Assembly: GCA_002839095.1 (NCBI GenBank)
Contig: PGXL01000001.1
Span: 357,359-421,358 of the forward strand
Direction of reading: 5' to 3'
Source: Tenericutes bacterium HGW-Tenericutes-2
GTDB lineage: Bacteria; Bacillota_I; Bacilli_A; Acholeplasmatales; Acholeplasmataceae
DNA: 64,000 nt
Position numbers and translations under genes: made by a program. Positions within the stretch are counted from its first letter, which is position 1. Each line of letters begins with the position of its first letter. Shown here piece after piece: positions 36,547 through 45,869 of the stretch. The notes under the pieces were generated by a model. It searched no databases and was not told the origin of the DNA. It worked only from the letters and a program-made list of their open reading frames with translations.

Positions 36547-37944
36547 TTATCCTAGTTGTCCTCTTAAGTAAGTTTCAAAATCTAATTGTTTGGAATTGAG
36601 CGATGACCTTACATCAAATCCTGGATTTTTTAAATTAACAACCACTTGATCTAAAAGCTCATACATATGCTGTGTAAAGTATATCTCTTCTCTTCTTCTA
36701 GTCGTTGGAAGCTTTAAATAAAAATCTTCAAAGTTATGAAATGCTTGAACATTCACGTATTGTGCATTGAGTGAATCGATTAATTCTGTGTATTCTGGAT
36801 TTACCCATGCTCTAACCTCAGGTAAAATCAACATATTTTTTCTAGTAGCGGTTTGTAGACCCTCACGCATTGCAGATTGTGCAACCTCTGAGACTTCAGG
36901 TGATCTTCCCATATATTCTAGAAATTTGATTGCACCTTCAACAGCTTCATCAGAATCATAGGCACTAAACATATATGGTGTACCACCAAATAATGTGTAT
37001 TGCCCACCAGGTCCTGCTGGCATTGGAATAAACGCGATTTTATTGCGGTTCATTCCACCTTGAGTAATAACATTAGAAATGACATCATTACCTGCAATTG
37101 CCATACCGATTTGACCATTGCCAAGTCTTGTTGCCCATTCAGAATAGTTCATATTACCAATAGGTACCAATTCATCATCATAAAAACTCTTTAAGAAAGA
37201 CATCGCTGCAACTGATTCATCAGAATTTAGATTCGCATGAACCTTTCCATCATCACCAATCACTTGAAGGGATGCTCCAAATGCCCATGCATAATTAGAA
37301 AATTGCCAACCACCGTTCTTATCCACATTTAAAATGATTAACCCATCAACACCAGTGCTTTCCTTAATCATAAAAGAATACTGATAGAGTTCTTCCATGG
37401 TTTGTGGGTAAAATTTTTCAGTTTTGTCATATGGGTTGACAATATCGTATACACCATCTCCATCGATATCAAAAACCAATCCTGCATCCGAGAATACATC
37501 TAGATTGATAATAATGCCTAATCCATACCCATCTCTTGGAATACCATATAGTTTTTCATCGAATGTTAGGTATTCTCTCAGTTCTGGATCCATTTTGTCA
37601 TACCATCCTAAATCCTTAACGATTTCTGTAATGTCTTTAGCATGTCCACCACCAACAATCATTTGAGGTTCAGTAAACCAAGTTTGAAAAACAGTAGGCA
37701 GTGTTTGTGAGTTCGCTCTAGCATAAAAGGCTTCTACTGAATAAGTAAAAGGTTCGCCAATGATTTCATATTCTGGATAATCTGTTTCAAATCTCTCTTT
37801 CCATGTATTAAACATAGCGATATCATCTGTATTTGCAGATTCTGGCCACATTCCTATAACGACTTCAATTTTTCCACTTCTTTTACAAGCAGATACGGTG
37901 AAAATAAGAAGTGCAATAGCTAATAAAACTGTTAATTTTTTCAT
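36547..37944 (-). CDS. Sugar-binding lipoprotein of the ABC transporter
   Basis: This protein of about 465 residues has a lipobox ending at C20 (IFTVSAC) and a family 1 solute-binding fold (VVIGMWPESANTDDIAMFNTWKERFE at the start; GQIGMAIAGNDVISN and KIAFIPMPAGPGGQYTLFGG in the second lobe). It would capture the oligosaccharide at the membrane surface and deliver it to the fused permease. AGGAG lies before the ATG at 37942-37944; an upstream ATG lacks a site. Two perfect hairpins lie just upstream, one of which includes part of the ribosome site. It ends 1 bp before the permease gene. Confidence 0.92.
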   Translation of the reverse strand: MKKLTVLLAIALLIFTVSACKRSGKIEVVIGMWPESANTDDIAMFNTWKERFETDYPEYEIIGEPFTYSVEAFYARANSQTLPTVFQTWFTEPQMIVGGGHAKDITEIVKDLGWYDKMDPELREYLTFDEKLYGIPRDGYGLGIIINLDVFSDAGLVFDIDGDGVYDIVNPYDKTEKFYPQTMEELYQYSFMIKESTGVDGLIILNVDKNGGWQFSNYAWAFGASLQVIGDDGKVHANLNSDESVAAMSFLKSFYDDELVPIGNMNYSEWATRLGNGQIGMAIAGNDVISNVITQGGMNRNKIAFIPMPAGPGGQYTLFGGTPYMFSAYDSDEAVEGAIKFLEYMGRSPEVSEVAQSAMREGLQTATRKNMLILPEVRAWVNPEYTELIDSLNAQYVNVQAFHNFEDFYLKLPTTRRREEIYFTQHMYELLDQVVVNLKNPGFDVRSSLNSKQLDFETYLRGQLG

Positions 37945-37954
37945 GTTTAGTCTC

Positions 37955-38029
37955 CTAATGTTTTTATTGTACAGCATCCATGCAATAAAAACATTAGATT
38001 ACTTCCCCTCATATCGAAGGGAAGTAATC
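37955..38029 (-). promoter_or_regulatory. Two consecutive intercistronic hairpins
   Basis: GATTACTTCCC (37997-38007) pairs perfectly with GGGAAGTAATC (38019-38029). Directly next to it CTAATGTTTTTATTG (37955-37969) pairs perfectly with CAATAAAAACATTAG (37983-37997). On the minus strand the second stem ends inside the AGGAGA ribosome site of the binding-protein gene. They could slow RNA decay, partly terminate the upstream lipoprotein transcript, or mask the ribosome site. Confidence 0.7.
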
Positions 38030-38047
38030 CTCTTGTCTATTTATATT

Positions 38048-41000
38048 TTATGAAACTGGAACATCCATGAATAAGAACATTTGATATCCATAAACATCAT
38101 AGCTTACTGTCATGTTATCAATCATGACACCACCATTATTAATATGGAATCCTAAAACCTGTAATCCACCAAGATTAGTGACATAGTCTGATAAATTAAT
38201 GCTAACATGCATAAAGTCAGTACCAATTGCTGTAGTAACTCCATCTTCAATTAATTTACTGAAGTTAACGACATTACCATCACCAAGTTCTAATCTAAAT
38301 GTATCTGCATTACCACCATCAGAAAGCTTAACATCAAATGATAAATACATTGTGCCAGCAATCAATGGAGAACCAAAGCGTACAGTTGCATAGTCTGCGG
38401 TTACTAATTCAATTTGACCATTAGCTACTTTTGCCCATTCTCCCCACCAATATGAAATGCCATCATTCACTGGTGCGTCATCAAAATCTTCTGTCAATGC
38501 TGGATAAGTTCCTTTATTTGGATCTACCCATTGGAAGGATAGATTATCGATATAATAAACTGCACCATCATTTGCTTGAATTCCAAATTCATCAGAATAA
38601 GCTAATCCTGAAAGTAAGACATCAATAACTACATGACCTGTTTGTCCTACTGCTGGTAAGACGATAGGATTACCATCTAGACCTATTAATTCTGTATTCC
38701 ACTTATGTACGCCACCTAGGTTAATACCAAAGCTACCTGCAGCTTCAACCTTCATATCAAATGCGATAAATAATGGTTTAGCCTTAACACCTGTATGATA
38801 TTGAACATAGCCAGTGCTTGCATCAAGCTTTAACATCATATTACCTTCAACACTCACAAATGATGATGGTGTTCCATAATTATTTGCCCACCATTGACCA
38901 TCACCTGCTTGACCATTGGCATTACCTTCTACTAAGGTTTCCCAAGTACCCCAAACAAGCTCACCATCATAATATGGATATTCACCATACCATGCTAGAT
39001 TATCAAGTAAATAGATTTCTCCATCACTTGCATGGAAGCCGATTGTATCTGTTAAAGATAACCCACTTGCTACCCAGTCAATGACGTAACGATGCCATTG
39101 TCCGTCGATATTAACAACCATAGGCGTACCATTTTCAAGAATCAATTGACCGTCTTTAGCCCATAGAGGTTCACCTGTAGGTCCAACTCTAAATGATACG
39201 ATAGTTCCTGGATTTTCAATCTTTAAATCAAATGCTAAATATCTTCCTGTACCTTTAATTCCTGTATGATATTGAGCATAGCCTGTACCATCAAGTCTTA
39301 ATGCTTGATTACTATCTCCATCAGCTACGATTGTAGTTGCTGAATCATAAACATTTGCCCACCATTGATTGTCGCTGACCATACCTTGAGCAGTTCCTAA
39401 TTCTAAGCCTTCAAAAGTTGCCCATACGAATTCTGATGCTTCATTTAAATCAGTTATTGGGTTTGCAAAGAATATTGCATCAAATGAAATCGATGATCCT
39501 GTGTAATAAATTTCATATCCTGCAACATCAGTAGTATAACCATCTGTTAATTCTAGGTCAACGATTAGATAAGTCCATTCACCATCTTTATATGGATAAG
39601 TTCCCATATCTTCAGGAATTGAAGGTAATCCCAATCCTGCAACCCATTGGTTTGCATAAATCACTGCAGTGCTTTGATCATTGAAGTTTAGAAGCGATAC
39701 TCTAAAGTCATTTAAGTTCGCACCTTCACTTAATTTATACTTAAATACTAGATAACGATATTCATTTAAATTCGCCTTTGTAGTTGAATGTGCCTTATAG
39801 CTTACAAATCCACCACCTGTTGAATCTAATGTGATATGACCATCACCTATTGTTGATGCATATAAACCTGAATATGAAATTAAATAAGTAAATCCATTAT
39901 CTATAGCAACTTGATTATCTGCTGTCCATCCTGGAGTAGTACCAATGGTTGCTCTATTGAAGTTATCATAAATTAAAACATTTTCTAAGTTTAGAACTGG
40001 ATATTCAACTGCTTCATAATCTCCTAAATAGCTTAGGAAAGATTGAGAGATAGAAACAGCCACATCACCATTATTGATTAACTTATAACCAGCAATGACA
40101 GATTCTCCATCATAGATGTCAGCAAACGGAATAGTTACATTTAACCATGCACTACCTAAGGATGTTGGAAGATCAGTTAGATCTGCAAATGATGTTGGCT
40201 CACCAACAGTGCCATTTGCAAATATTGGTGCAACACTTAAATCATTGATATCAAGGATTCCAGGTGTTGCTTGTCTAAGTCTTAATATTAAGTGTGTATG
40301 ATCTGGATTCACATCAGATGCGATGTATTCACCATAATGACCATTTGGTTGAATGGTTACATAGGAACCAACTTGAACACCTACTGTTCCACTCCAATAG
40401 TCTCTATTTTGTGAGTAGTCACTACCTTCATAAGGAAATATTGGATTTGGTGATTTAGAATAGTAAGCATCCTTTATTTCAAGAATACCACTACCATCTG
40501 GATTTGTATTCATTAAATGGAAGCCTACCATCACACCAGTTGCAGGAACATCTGTATATCCTGATTTACCAGCATATTCTTTGCCATCTAGTGTATCAGT
40601 GATGCTAATGACATAATTATGCCATGTACCATCAAGCTCACGCACATTGTTTTCTAAATCTGGATCAAATGTATCAACTAAAGGAACCACTAAAATTTCA
40701 TGGTTATCGTCTAGTCTAAATCCAATAGATAGATCTTCAATGGATGCTCCATGTGTTCCTCTAAGTCTTAAGACTAAGTATTGGAATACAGGTGCTGAAC
40801 CATTTTGGCTACCAGCTTGTTTCCATAGTGCTCCATCAGGATTGTTACCAATAGTCCCTGAATAGCCTACGGAAATATAAGGTTGATCTGTAGATATAGC
40901 TGCATTTTCTATAATTTCAGTAGTTAAAGTACCTGAAGTAAATGGGTTGATCATTTGATCGAAATCACCATTGAATACTCTACCCATATATAGAGGTGAG

Positions 41001-41530
41001 TCAGGAATACCGACAAAGCTGTATTTTGCAGTTAAATTTAGGTTTGCAGTTACTGCTGAAGTGAACTGATACATTGTGCCATTCAGCAACCACCCATTGA
41101 AGCTAAAGAATGGTTTCTCTGGTGCAGAAGGTATCGTAGCTAATCCACCAGATTGAACTGTTTGAGATGGTACAGTGGTACCTCCAACAGAGTCAAATGA
41201 AACAGTGTAGTTAGTTGCTACAACTGCAGTATACTTGGCAGTTAAAGTGATATTTGCAGTTACTGGAGTGCTAAAATTATAAACTGTTTCGCCTAAATAC
41301 CAATCATTAAAGGTGAATCCTGTCTTTACTGGATTGGTTGGTCTAGTAACAGTGCCACCTTCTTCAACCTGAACAACAACTGAGGTTGTTCCATTATCAG
41401 CGTTAAATGTTACGTTAAACATTACCGTTGGGTCTTCATCTGTTGGAACTTCAGGCTTGCAACTGACGAGAATAAATACTGTCAATACCAAGAGAAGAAC
41501 CTGAAAAGCCTTCATACTTATTTTTCTCAT
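38048..41530 (-). CDS. Large surface lipoprotein with InlB repeats and CBM-like modules
   Basis: This protein of about 1160 residues has a lipobox ending at C24 (FILVSC). Two InlB-type repeats follow at about 35-185 (FNADNGTTSVVVQVEEGG...GFTFNDWYLG and FDSVGGTTVPSQTV...FFSFNGWLLN). The rest consists of about six repeated beta-sandwich modules of 140-180 residues with shared phrases (GDGQWWANNYG, GYVQYHTGVKAK, FIAFDMKVE, YYIDNL), reminiscent of carbohydrate-binding modules. It has no catalytic signature. Within the operon between the beta-helix lipoprotein and the sugar-binding protein, it probably holds polysaccharide at the cell surface. ATG is chosen for GGGAG upstream. Confidence 0.8.
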   Translation of the reverse strand: MRKISMKAFQVLLLVLTVFILVSCKPEVPTDEDPTVMFNVTFNADNGTTSVVVQVEEGGTVTRPTNPVKTGFTFNDWYLGETVYNFSTPVTANITLTAKYTAVVATNYTVSFDSVGGTTVPSQTVQSGGLATIPSAPEKPFFSFNGWLLNGTMYQFTSAVTANLNLTAKYSFVGIPDSPLYMGRVFNGDFDQMINPFTSGTLTTEIIENAAISTDQPYISVGYSGTIGNNPDGALWKQAGSQNGSAPVFQYLVLRLRGTHGASIEDLSIGFRLDDNHEILVVPLVDTFDPDLENNVRELDGTWHNYVISITDTLDGKEYAGKSGYTDVPATGVMVGFHLMNTNPDGSGILEIKDAYYSKSPNPIFPYEGSDYSQNRDYWSGTVGVQVGSYVTIQPNGHYGEYIASDVNPDHTHLILRLRQATPGILDINDLSVAPIFANGTVGEPTSFADLTDLPTSLGSAWLNVTIPFADIYDGESVIAGYKLINNGDVAVSISQSFLSYLGDYEAVEYPVLNLENVLIYDNFNRATIGTTPGWTADNQVAIDNGFTYLISYSGLYASTIGDGHITLDSTGGGFVSYKAHSTTKANLNEYRYLVFKYKLSEGANLNDFRVSLLNFNDQSTAVIYANQWVAGLGLPSIPEDMGTYPYKDGEWTYLIVDLELTDGYTTDVAGYEIYYTGSSISFDAIFFANPITDLNEASEFVWATFEGLELGTAQGMVSDNQWWANVYDSATTIVADGDSNQALRLDGTGYAQYHTGIKGTGRYLAFDLKIENPGTIVSFRVGPTGEPLWAKDGQLILENGTPMVVNIDGQWHRYVIDWVASGLSLTDTIGFHASDGEIYLLDNLAWYGEYPYYDGELVWGTWETLVEGNANGQAGDGQWWANNYGTPSSFVSVEGNMMLKLDASTGYVQYHTGVKAKPLFIAFDMKVEAAGSFGINLGGVHKWNTELIGLDGNPIVLPAVGQTGHVVIDVLLSGLAYSDEFGIQANDGAVYYIDNLSFQWVDPNKGTYPALTEDFDDAPVNDGISYWWGEWAKVANGQIELVTADYATVRFGSPLIAGTMYLSFDVKLSDGGNADTFRLELGDGNVVNFSKLIEDGVTTAIGTDFMHVSINLSDYVTNLGGLQVLGFHINNGGVMIDNMTVSYDVYGYQMFLFMDVPVS

Positions 41531-41615
41531 AATTTCTCCCAATACATGTAAGATAGTTTACATGATATTTTTTTAATTTTTGAGGCTACTATCAGCCGTT
41601 TTGAACGAATGAATA

Positions 41616-44438
41616 CTACTCGTAAATACTAATTTCAGAAAATTGTGCACCATATCCACCAGGAGCTGAATTTGCTGTAACGATTAATATAATCGAACGC
41701 ATTTCTATTCCTTCTGGTAGGACAATAGAAACCATATTTCCTTGACTTGAATCAAACAGATATTGTCTAGGACCTTCAAAGAGGTTAACCCAATTTGGTG
41801 AATTGATTGTGGTTTCTGCACTGAGTGAATATTTGATCTCAATTGTTTGTGTACGATTTGGCCAACTTGATAATGGTGGTAGATGCAGATTAATGATTCT
41901 AACTTGATAAAGAGAACTCATATCTACAATTATCCATCCTGGCCAAACATTCTTTCTCGATTCAAAATAGGTTGTGACATCTCCATCTGTTAGTTTTTCT
42001 GGATTATAGACATCTTCATACGCACTTGCATAAGGTGTTTTCCCAAAAGTTAGAGATGCTGGATAGAATTCAATATATCTTAAGAATGGTTCATTCGCGT
42101 AAATTGATCCCTCATACGCATAAAATCTAAGTTGAACTGCTATATAATCCCCCGGAGCTAACCTAATATCAACATAATTGTTCTTAGATGGTGAGAACTC
42201 ATAGTCTTCACCATTAAGTCTTTTAGAGAATACTGGTAATCCTGTGGTTTGACTAATAGTGGTTGCTGCATAGACAGATATATTTTGAGTTTGGAAATAC
42301 ATCGAGTCTGGATCACCATAAAGTCTAATCGATCCAACCTTATGTGCCTTATCAAACATGACTGAAAGTGCGACGTAGCTTGCTCTAGTTGAACCTTCCT
42401 TCCAATCACTAGCGATCCACATTGAGCTATCATCAACTAAAACATTATCTGCTTCAAACCCTGAAAGCTCGTGTTCTACGGTTTGCGTTCCACCCCAATC
42501 CTGTGTGGTTACACCGTAAGTTGCACGCACTTCAAAGATGCCTTCAATCTTAGTACCAGCATATGGTGGTTCGACTCTAGATATTGCAAATTCTGGAATT
42601 TCGATTGCTTCTTGAGTTCTTGCAGGAATAACTTCTTTTTCAACAACGTAATAATCACCAAGCTCTAACTCATAATAATGATACACACGTGCACCTGTAG
42701 GTGCATTAGAGGATTGAATCGTTACATTAGAGACAAATCCATTCATGTTGATTTGTGAAGTGGACGTGATTGGTGCACTTCTGAAATCAACATCCTTGAA
42801 ATAAACATTACTAATATTTTTATTTGTATCAAATCCATTCATACGGATGACTAAGTCAGAAGTTGTACTACCTATCTTTTTATCATTAATCACTTTAATA
42901 TTTTCGAAGTAAACATTTTTGATGGTTCCACGTTCAAATTGTGATTTAGACCAATCTGCATTATAACCAATCGTTAGATCAATATAGAAGTTTTCATAGG
43001 TTTCTGTCCATATGTCACCAACCTGATAAGCATTTTCAATCGTGATATTTCTAAAGATAACAGTATCTATATCTGCTTGATCGGCATTATGAATACTCAT
43101 TACTGCTTTATGATAGTTATGAAGAACTGTAATATCTTCAAAAATGATATTTTCCATTCTTGGACCATAAGCTTCATAACCAACTTCCATGGATTGTGCT
43201 AAATCTGTCCATAATATGTTATTGGTAAATAGAATGTTTTTTGTAGATTTATTGTTGACATTTTTTACTACTAAATTGTCGTCCCATGTTCTAACAAATG
43301 AATTTCTAACGACTACATCCTCACAAGACTGAATGGAGATTCCATCACCATTAGGTCTTGCAGTAATGATTTTTATGTTATCAATGAATATTTCCTTAGA
43401 TTCTTGAGCATGTATTGTCCATCCTGCTGGATCTAAGAAGATAATACCTTCAATTCTAATATTGGTACTTCTTTGTAGTTCTATTGGAATTGCACGTTGA
43501 GAAGCTTCCATTCTGGGATATATCGCTCCTGCAATGATTCCTCTACCACGAATTGTAATATCTGATAGCTCATACATGTTAAATTGCCCATAGACTAACG
43601 CTCCACCTGCAAGATAAACCGTTTGACCTGATCTTAATGGGATTGTATCTGTCTTCCAGACCCCTGGACCGATATAGATAATATCGTCATCAAGTAAAGC
43701 TTCTGCTTCAGTAATTGGATCTTCTTCTATAGGATTCGCAAATAAGTGAATCGCTTCTTGGATCACTGAACCATTAGGTGCAGTTTGTGGGACTGGGTCA
43801 TTTAACTGAATTGTATAGTTTGCTGGATATTCTAAGTAGAATTCAATCACATTATCAGTTATTGTTACATCGATATCATAGCTTAATGGATGAACGGTTG
43901 CTTTAGTAACTACATAATCATCCAATATACTAATTTTTACGTGTACCTTACCTAAGAAATCAAAGGTTGCTACCGATGTGTAGGATGTTGAATTCACCCA
44001 TGTAAAGCTTCTTGCATGATTGACTAATGTCTCATGTACAAATAGAGGTGAATTTTCAACTTGAATCTCATATCGACTTGAAGACTTTAATATGTCTGGC
44101 ATATCATAGATCTTGAGTTCTGTTGAACTTTGAACACCATAAAGTATAGATACTGAAAAAGAAGCGGTTGTTTCAAGGTATGTGATAGTGACTGTAGATT
44201 GACCAACTACTGATGAATTAAATCCACTAATCTCATAATCTGTAACAACTTCTTCTAAATCACCTTGTTTATAGGTAACGATTAAACCTGTTGGATCAAA
44301 TGACTGATTCAGGTAATAGGTTTGTTTATAATCTCCTGAGATGATGAGTTCTGCAGTTGATGAGGTCTTACATCCTATTAATATAATTGAGCCAATGATA
44401 GCTAAAACGACAATTAAATAATTCTTTATATTCTTCAT
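41616..44438 (-). CDS. Right-handed beta-helix glycosidase-like lipoprotein (GH28/GH49-like)
   Basis: This protein of about 940 residues has a lipobox ending at C23 (ILIGC) and an Ig-like domain (about 28-100, DYKQTYYLNQSFDPTGLIVTY). A parallel beta-helix at about 215-560 follows, with the polygalacturonase-like sites NGDGISI and TWDDNLVV, and then an F5/8-type (discoidin) region toward the C-terminus (GWIIVDMSSLYQVRIINLHLP). The aspartates fit a retained glycosidase site, though GHG and RIK motifs of GH28 are not evident. In this operon an alpha-glucan such as dextran (GH49-type activity) is a plausible substrate, but this is inference. It is the first gene after the promoter. Confidence 0.75.
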   Translation of the reverse strand: MKNIKNYLIVVLAIIGSIILIGCKTSSTAELIISGDYKQTYYLNQSFDPTGLIVTYKQGDLEEVVTDYEISGFNSSVVGQSTVTITYLETTASFSVSILYGVQSSTELKIYDMPDILKSSSRYEIQVENSPLFVHETLVNHARSFTWVNSTSYTSVATFDFLGKVHVKISILDDYVVTKATVHPLSYDIDVTITDNVIEFYLEYPANYTIQLNDPVPQTAPNGSVIQEAIHLFANPIEEDPITEAEALLDDDIIYIGPGVWKTDTIPLRSGQTVYLAGGALVYGQFNMYELSDITIRGRGIIAGAIYPRMEASQRAIPIELQRSTNIRIEGIIFLDPAGWTIHAQESKEIFIDNIKIITARPNGDGISIQSCEDVVVRNSFVRTWDDNLVVKNVNNKSTKNILFTNNILWTDLAQSMEVGYEAYGPRMENIIFEDITVLHNYHKAVMSIHNADQADIDTVIFRNITIENAYQVGDIWTETYENFYIDLTIGYNADWSKSQFERGTIKNVYFENIKVINDKKIGSTTSDLVIRMNGFDTNKNISNVYFKDVDFRSAPITSTSQINMNGFVSNVTIQSSNAPTGARVYHYYELELGDYYVVEKEVIPARTQEAIEIPEFAISRVEPPYAGTKIEGIFEVRATYGVTTQDWGGTQTVEHELSGFEADNVLVDDSSMWIASDWKEGSTRASYVALSVMFDKAHKVGSIRLYGDPDSMYFQTQNISVYAATTISQTTGLPVFSKRLNGEDYEFSPSKNNYVDIRLAPGDYIAVQLRFYAYEGSIYANEPFLRYIEFYPASLTFGKTPYASAYEDVYNPEKLTDGDVTTYFESRKNVWPGWIIVDMSSLYQVRIINLHLPPLSSWPNRTQTIEIKYSLSAETTINSPNWVNLFEGPRQYLFDSSQGNMVSIVLPEGIEMRSIILIVTANSAPGGYGAQFSEISIYE

Positions 44439-44469
44439 TATTTCACCCTTTACTGTTATTATCGCCCTC

Positions 44470-44529
44470 ATTATACATGAAGATTTTGAATAATGAAAGC
44501 GTTTTTTGAAAAAAAGTTAATCGGTTAAC
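44470..44529 (-). promoter_or_regulatory. Promoter with cre-like and LacI-type operators
   Basis: On the minus strand TATAAT (44470-44475) is preceded by TG, an extended -10 box, about 30 bases before the ATG region of the first operon gene. A cre-like site TGAAAGCGTTTTTT (44494-44507, matching 13 of 14 of the CcpA consensus) overlaps the -35 region. A perfect palindrome with a central CG, GTTAATCGGTTAAC (44516-44529), lies just upstream and is a typical LacI-family operator. Control by the LacI-type protein at the operon end and possibly by CcpA is inferred. Confidence 0.75.
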
Positions 44530-44732
44530 TAAAATTGTACTTTTTTCGTTAAATTAGCTGCAATTCTAAAACAATTGCTATCTCAAACTCACCAATAATC
44601 AATATGATTTTTTATTTAATACACCTAAAAAAATAAAAATCCTAGAAAAATACCTACTTTGTACAATTACTTTCATTTTTATATTTCATCTAGCTAATAT
44701 AATTTTCAACTGTTTTTCTATACGTATAGTTA
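44530..44732. other. AT-rich intergenic stretch
   Basis: About 200 bp lie between the operators and the Abi-gene terminator. The stretch is very AT-rich. I see no gene, RNA or repeat in it beyond short A and T tracts. Confidence 0.5.
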
Positions 44733-44766
44733 ATAAAAAAACACCAGACGCATCCGGTGTTTTTAG
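44733..44766 (-). terminator. Terminator after the Abi/HEPN gene
   Basis: ACACC and GGTGT form the stem, flanked by A and T tracts on both sides; the minus-strand T run is the longer one. It lies about 70 bp after the Abi gene stop and shields the glycan operon promoter. Confidence 0.8.
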
Positions 44767-44833
44767 ATAAAACCATAAGGTCTTACCTCAATTGTATACT
44801 TATTTTATTACATATTCGGGCTTTTGTCAATCT

Positions 44834-45808
44834 TTATACATATTTTCTTAGTAACGCAAGTTTCGACTTGACATCGCTTCCCAATAAGCTAAAATAAATC
44901 GAACTGTTTTTTACTTCGCTATATAAATTTTCCGTGATTACCTCAAATTGATTGATTATTTTTCTTATTTCAATTTTTGATTTTTTTAAATTTTTCTGAT
45001 AATAAACAACCAAAATCAAGAAATCAATAATACTATTATAATTAATATTTGATACACCTGTTTTCATCTCCAAATCTGTCAAAACTTTTTTATGAATTTC
45101 AAATGTTATGAATGCACAGTCAAAAATAGTCGAATTGTGTGCAAGTGAATTTCTCAAATCTTTTAAAAGATATATGTGTTTAGACAGTAGCGATGATTTG
45201 GGATCGTTCACTGCATCGTACATATCCAAACAACTAGCGATTTTCATTCTATCGTTATCAGATAGAGCTTTTATAAAATCAGCAAAAACACCCATTGTCA
45301 TTAGCTCGAATACAGCCCAAAGTGGAATCGTCTTGGAATTCTGATAAAAATGATTAATAATCGGATTCCCGTTCTCATAGCCTGTTGCAATTATTCCGTT
45401 AATCTTTGATTTTAACCCGAGAAACTTTTTAATTGCACTTTTGTGCTCGTTTGATCCTGGTTTATAACTCCTGTGATTCGCAAGTTTTTGGCTAATAATG
45501 TGTTCTATGTCAGATTCTGATCCTGAAACAAGAACTTCAATGGTTATATTTTTCATAACCGTTTCAAACTCCATAATGATTGGATAAAATAAATGTTTAA
45601 GACTATTATCGAAGTCAAATAGAGCTTTTATTTGTGAGAAATCTGTTATTGGTAGTTTTGATTTGCTATTTTTAGAGAATTTATATCGTTTATATCCATG
45701 ATAATAACCCATATGTAATAACTCTCGTTTTTGTTTAGATCCGACAATTTCTATTTTATGATTATCTCTAATATGCTTCATCAGTGCATTAGTAGTTCTG
45801 CCCTTCAA
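44834..45808 (-). CDS. Abi-family (AbiD/F-type) HEPN protein
   Basis: This protein of about 324 residues matches the Abi_2 family of abortive-infection proteins. The N-terminal part (LMKHIRDNHKIEIVGSKQKRELLHMGYYHGY) is followed by helical regions and the HEPN motif KDLRNSLAHNSTIF with R219 and H224, the RxxxxH RNase signature. A TTG start at 45806-45808 is preferred because a long G run lies 7 bases upstream; an ATG five codons earlier overlaps it. It is a single gene with its own terminator between two housekeeping operons, as is usual for this family. Antiphage function is inferred from the family. Confidence 0.85.
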   Translation of the reverse strand: MKGRTTNALMKHIRDNHKIEIVGSKQKRELLHMGYYHGYKRYKFSKNSKSKLPITDFSQIKALFDFDNSLKHLFYPIIMEFETVMKNITIEVLVSGSESDIEHIISQKLANHRSYKPGSNEHKSAIKKFLGLKSKINGIIATGYENGNPIINHFYQNSKTIPLWAVFELMTMGVFADFIKALSDNDRMKIASCLDMYDAVNDPKSSLLSKHIYLLKDLRNSLAHNSTIFDCAFITFEIHKKVLTDLEMKTGVSNINYNSIIDFLILVVYYQKNLKKSKIEIRKIINQFEVITENLYSEVKNSSIYFSLLGSDVKSKLALLRKYV

Positions 45809-45869
45809 AATATCCCCCCTCATTCTTTATTTAAACTTAGTTATTATATTCATGAATTTTAATAAAACT

